Below, one piece after another: positions 30,085-32,812 of a DNA stretch of 32,812 nucleotides. Every line of letters starts with the position of its first letter. The first letter of the stretch is position 1. Both the position numbers and the translations under genes were made by a program. Under the pieces are notes generated by a model. That model worked only from the letters and a program-made list of their open reading frames with translations, did no database searches and was not told the origin of the DNA. The stretch is from Phlegmacium glaucopus (lineage: Eukaryota; Basidiomycota; Agaricomycetes; Agaricales; Cortinariaceae), in assembly GCA_015039465.1 (NCBI GenBank), contig MU130011.1, forward strand, positions 220,846-253,657, written 5' to 3'.

Positions 30085-30345
30085 AAGATAACGTGAGCGG
30101 CAAAAAACAAGATCCTGACCGCCGACGTACTTAGTTTTACATATGTACAAATAAGTACGCGCAACTGTTGCCAAGGAGAGAAAGCTCTCCTCATCTTTCT
30201 GTGTCAGGATCTGGCTTTCATGCCGCGTCAATTTCTCATTCAACCTACGAGAATTTTTTTTTTCGACCCACCCACCATCCCCTTTAGCGTCTGGTACAGC
30301 TGGCTTGGATTTTGGCACCCGTTTGCCACAATCTGGCTCTCCAGA
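30085..30345 (-). other. short open frame, uncertain
   Basis: An open frame reads GEPDCGKRVPKSKPAVPDAK then GDGGWVEKKNSRRLNEKLTR and HESQILTQKDEESFLSLA. The composition looks protein-like, but there is no in-frame ATG, an upstream stop closes the frame and nothing in it is recognised. It may be the remnant of an element or of an exon. Confidence 0.2.
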
Positions 30346-30795
30346 CGCTCAGGACTTGCCCGGCTTTCCTCGCATCTTCTAGCCTCGCTAGCCAGTCGTG
30401 ATCGTGTGAAGTAGCATGCTGACGTTCACTCTGATGTAACTACGCATCTTCAGGTTGAAATCTGGATGTCTTCGGATCACGTGATTTGGCTATCAGTGTG
30501 ATTGCTCCCAATCTCATTTGTCACTCGAGATCCAAAATCGAGGAGCCCGGGCAAGCCCTAGGCACAAACAAGAAATTCGTACCCACGAATTTCTTGCATT
30601 ATATCCCTTACTGATCTTGTGAACAAAGAGCAATAGTTATCTCATCAGCGGGTCGGAGTGAGGAATAACGATTGATTTGTTTGATACTAGCATGAGACCA
30701 GACGTCAAGGGGATAGATGCGTTACAAATGTAGATATGTAGATTATATGGTGTGAGTGGATAGGTGAATTGTAAGGAGGGGTGGTGGTGTGTGTA
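30346..30795. other. intergenic, one hairpin, no gene
   Basis: No gene is supported. The only structure seen is the perfect hairpin at 30569-30596. Confidence 0.4.
30569..30596. repeat. perfect 12-bp hairpin
   Basis: Arms CAAGAAATTCGT and ACGAATTTCTTG surround a four-base loop ACCC. No U-run follows and no gene ends nearby, so a terminator role is not supported; it may be a transposon footprint or target of an element. Confidence 0.75.
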
Positions 30796-30971
30796 CAGTC
30801 GAACCCCTCTTAACCCATACCTCTACTAAGCCATAACCCCCATAACCCATAGATTTTGGCAGGCACCAAACCGAAATTTACACCAAAACTGACCTCTCAT
30901 AACCCATAACCTCCCATAACCCATACCTTGGGGCATCCACCGATGGGTATGGGTTAAGAGAGGTTCAACTG
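30796..30971. mobile_element. pogo/Tc1-like MITE, 176 bp, TA target duplication
   Basis: Terminal inverted repeats of 26 bp, left CAGTCGAACCCCTCTTAACC continuing to CATACC and right its inverse ending GGTTCAACTG, differ at two positions. TA dinucleotides flank both ends (30794-30795 and 30972-30973), as produced by Tc1/mariner/pogo transposases. The inside contains several degenerate copies of CATAACCCATA. It has no coding capacity and must depend on a transposase elsewhere. Confidence 0.85.
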
Positions 30972-31236
30972 TAGTAAGAAGAGTTAAAAAATCAACTCTC
31001 TACCTTTCCTTCCATTTCAATAATAGCGTACAGGGAAAGAAGTAATAGAGAACCTATGATTATCAACTACTTAATGGGACTCCCCCAACCCAGCAAGGAA
31101 ACAAAAAAGATACCCTGACCTTGAACCCGGATTGATCCGTATTAATAGGGTGACCTGTTGAACTAATTACACTACTTATCCGTTTACTTAACATTACATA
31201 ATTTCTTTTTACTTAAAGATCACTCTCATTTATGTG

Positions 31237-31369
31237 ACACCTCAGTGTTTATTATCACTGAGGTGTAAGTCCTTTCAGTTGTCGTATTATACTTATTACT
31301 TACTCTCTTTTTAGCTAATAACCTTTAGGTATATATCTTCAAATACATAGTGTTTATTATCACTGAGGT
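31237..31369. repeat. hairpin and direct repeat in copia leader/LTR
   Basis: ACACCTCAGTG (31237-31247) and CACTGAGGTGT (31256-31266) form a perfect 11-bp stem with an 8-nt loop. The right part, AGTGTTTATTATCACTGAGG, is repeated directly at 31349-31368. Their position about 50-180 bp before gag suggests LTR or leader sequence, but LTR ends cannot be fixed because the 3' LTR is outside the window. Confidence 0.65.
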
Positions 31370-31416
31370 CTAATAAGCTATATTTCATTCAGGTTCCCCT
31401 GCACATTCAATAGGTT

Positions 31417-32405
31417 ATGGGCCCCGACGACATCTCCAACATAAACTCTATGTCAAATACAGGTCAAGGATTAACAATCCTGAAACTCCAGTCAAACAGC
31501 TCCAATTGGACAACGTATGCTGAATGAGTAATGAACTACCTCACTTCGAAAGGCCTAAAGAGACATTTCACTGGGACAGCACATAAACTGATTGAACTTA
31601 TAGCAAGAGCAGGTGCTTAATATAGACCCAGTTCCCTAACACCTTTAATGGATGATGAAATCCAAAGACACAAGGCTGAACAAGACGATTACAAGCAAAA
31701 ACAGGCAGCCGTTCGCAAAGTGATTTACTGAACGATTGATAGCTCGACATTTATTCAAGTCAAAAACGAACCCGATGCCGCATCTGTATGGAAAAATATC
31801 ATGTCAATTCATGCCGACAAAGGTTCTATGTATGAAACAAACCTTCCTACTCAATTACAAACGAGCTGATATGTTGATGGCCAAAGTATGCGAGAACACC
31901 TAACCAAGATGACTGAAATCAAGGAAAGGTTGGCCAAAATGAACTGTCAGATTTCTGACAAATCATTCGTTGTGTACATTCAAACATCCTATCCCTCACA
32001 CCAAATTTCCGATCCCTAATAACAACATTGAGCACTACCACACACGAATCTGGAAGGAAACTTTCAAGCACAAACCTAATTTGGCACCTCAACGAAGAGG
32101 CCAATTTGGTAGCTCTTGAAGAAAGTATAAATAAATCCAACGAAGCCATGATAGCAGCCACTGCGAGAGCTTGAAACTCAAACTATAAAGGGAAAGAGAA
32201 ATCACAGAAGGAGAGTAAACAATGCTTGAATTGTAAAAAGAAGGGTTATACGGATGATAATTGCTTCGAAAAGGGTGGTGGAAAAGAGCATGAAGCTCTG
32301 GACTGGTGGAAAGAGAAGAAGAAGAAGTCTGCAAAGGGTAAATCAGCAAATGTAGTCAATGAAAAATCAAACGATATCGATAACAAATCTGACCAGCCAG
32401 TATAG
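31417..32405 (+). mobile_element. Ty1/copia retrotransposon, degenerate gag
   Basis: The frame starts ATG at 31417 (MGPDDISNINSMSNTGQGL) and reads a copia gag of the UBN2 type: ILKLQSNSSNWTTYAE, YLTSKGLKRHFTGTA, HADKGSMYETNLPTQLQ, REHLTKMTEIKERLAKMNCQ, then after a frameshift near 31990 PNFRSLITTLSTTTHESGRK, LIWHLNEEANLVALEESINK and the zinc knuckle CLNCKKKGYTDDNC, where the expected His is Tyr. It ends in a Lys-rich tail and a stop near 32405. Internal stops are TGA at 31525, 31729, 31867 and (shifted frame) 32072-32174, and TAA at 31618. Protease, integrase and reverse transcriptase are not seen; the sequence after 32410 is unrelated. The element is dead. Confidence 0.85.
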
Positions 32406-32409
32406 TTAG

Positions 32410-32812
32410 AATGTATAGTCAAAGACCGAGACACAAAATCACATTATGTACGGTTATAGTCCGAGCAGCGGAGTGAGCTCATGGCTGGGATATGTCCGTC
32501 ATAGACAGGTGAGCTGATGCCCCCCACCAAGGCAGTCAGGTGACTGGACTCACCAGTCGGGACTGGCTACCCTCTCAAAAATTGGTCGGAGCCGAATGGG
32601 CAGCCAAAACATATTGTGTGCAATCGGGTCAGAACTGAATTGATAGCCAGCCAGAAAACCATTGGCTCAGACTTGAATTGGCCACCCAAAAATATTTTGT
32701 GCCTACCAGGCCTGGAATGATTAGCCAGCAAGAAAAGACAATCAGGTCAGACCCGAATTATGAATATTCTGGGCCTAGTCAGAACTGAATGCTGTCAAAT
32801 ACTGTGGACAAT
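32410..32812. repeat. degenerate short repeats, no gene
   Basis: From about 32620 the motifs GGTCAGAACTGAATT, GGCTCAGACTTGAATT and GGTCAGACCCGAATT recur every 50-70 bp, alternating with TAGCCAGCCAGAAAA-type motifs. This looks like a decayed tandem repeat. No copia pol frame continues here, so the element is interrupted or rearranged at about 32410. Confidence 0.45.

Noticed and set aside
31090..31180. tRNA-like stretch on the minus strand (box A-like TAATTAGTTCAACAGG, box B-like GGTTCAAGGTC) next to the copia leader
   Set aside because: The acceptor, anticodon and T stems do not pair, so no cloverleaf can be drawn. It may be a tRNA or SINE relic but is not supported.

Overview
The window looks like a repeat-rich accessory region of a filamentous fungus, most likely an Agaricomycete (Basidiomycota). 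The evidence is the short introns (about 49-60 nt, GTRNGT donors, CTNA-type branch sites), protein fragments that read like basidiomycete genes, and a Ty1/copia element. No ribosomal RNA, convincing tRNA, CRISPR array or bacterial-type operon is visible. All gene identities come from recognising the translated sequence by eye; no search was run.

From about 1.3 to 26.8 kb the window is a degenerate tandem array of a composite unit. The inferred ancestral order is TMA16 (-), TCD (+, tRNA threonylcarbamoyladenosine dehydratase), orphan gene type I (-), unrecognised gene Y (-), CCT (-, choline-phosphate cytidylyltransferase), orphan gene type II (-). About five units, each with its own deletions, can be placed. 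Unit A (1.29-2.33 kb) has only the TCD tail and the orphan last exon. Unit B runs 2.33-9.1 kb. Unit C (9.98-13.0 kb) lacks TMA16. Unit D (13.1-20.8 kb) is the most complete. Unit E (20.9-26.8 kb) lacks type II. Units D and E are offset by about 7.8 kb. Fragments of other genes are spliced in: DUS1 (9.2-9.98 kb), a Nudix/DUF4743 protein (6.65-7.03 kb), an unrecognised gene (5.9-6.5 kb) and a fragment with a CPVC motif (11.9-12.2 kb).

Every TMA16, TCD, CCT, DUS1 and Nudix copy is broken. The TCD copies share the same early lesions, so an already dead gene was amplified. The exception is an orphan gene of about 245-250 codons with three exons. Three copies (4.2-5.06, 15.56-16.40 and 23.40-24.27 kb) keep all splice sites, intron lengths and phases, with indels in multiples of three. 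It encodes a proline/histidine-rich, probably disordered protein with a basic block and an acidic-serine tail. Five copies keep a TATA box and an upstream near-palindrome at nearly fixed distances. This family is the best candidate for an undescribed system, but its function cannot be read from sequence.

The right part (27.4-32.8 kb) is different. It holds one intact two-exon coiled-coil gene (27.44-28.46 kb), a 1.1-kb element with terminal inverted repeats and a nested inverted repeat, a 176-bp pogo/Tc1-like MITE with TA target duplication, and the 5' part of a mutated copia element (gag, 31.4-32.4 kb). The genes do not form a pathway; the region is best read as a gene graveyard around an amplified orphan gene, next to transposon relics.
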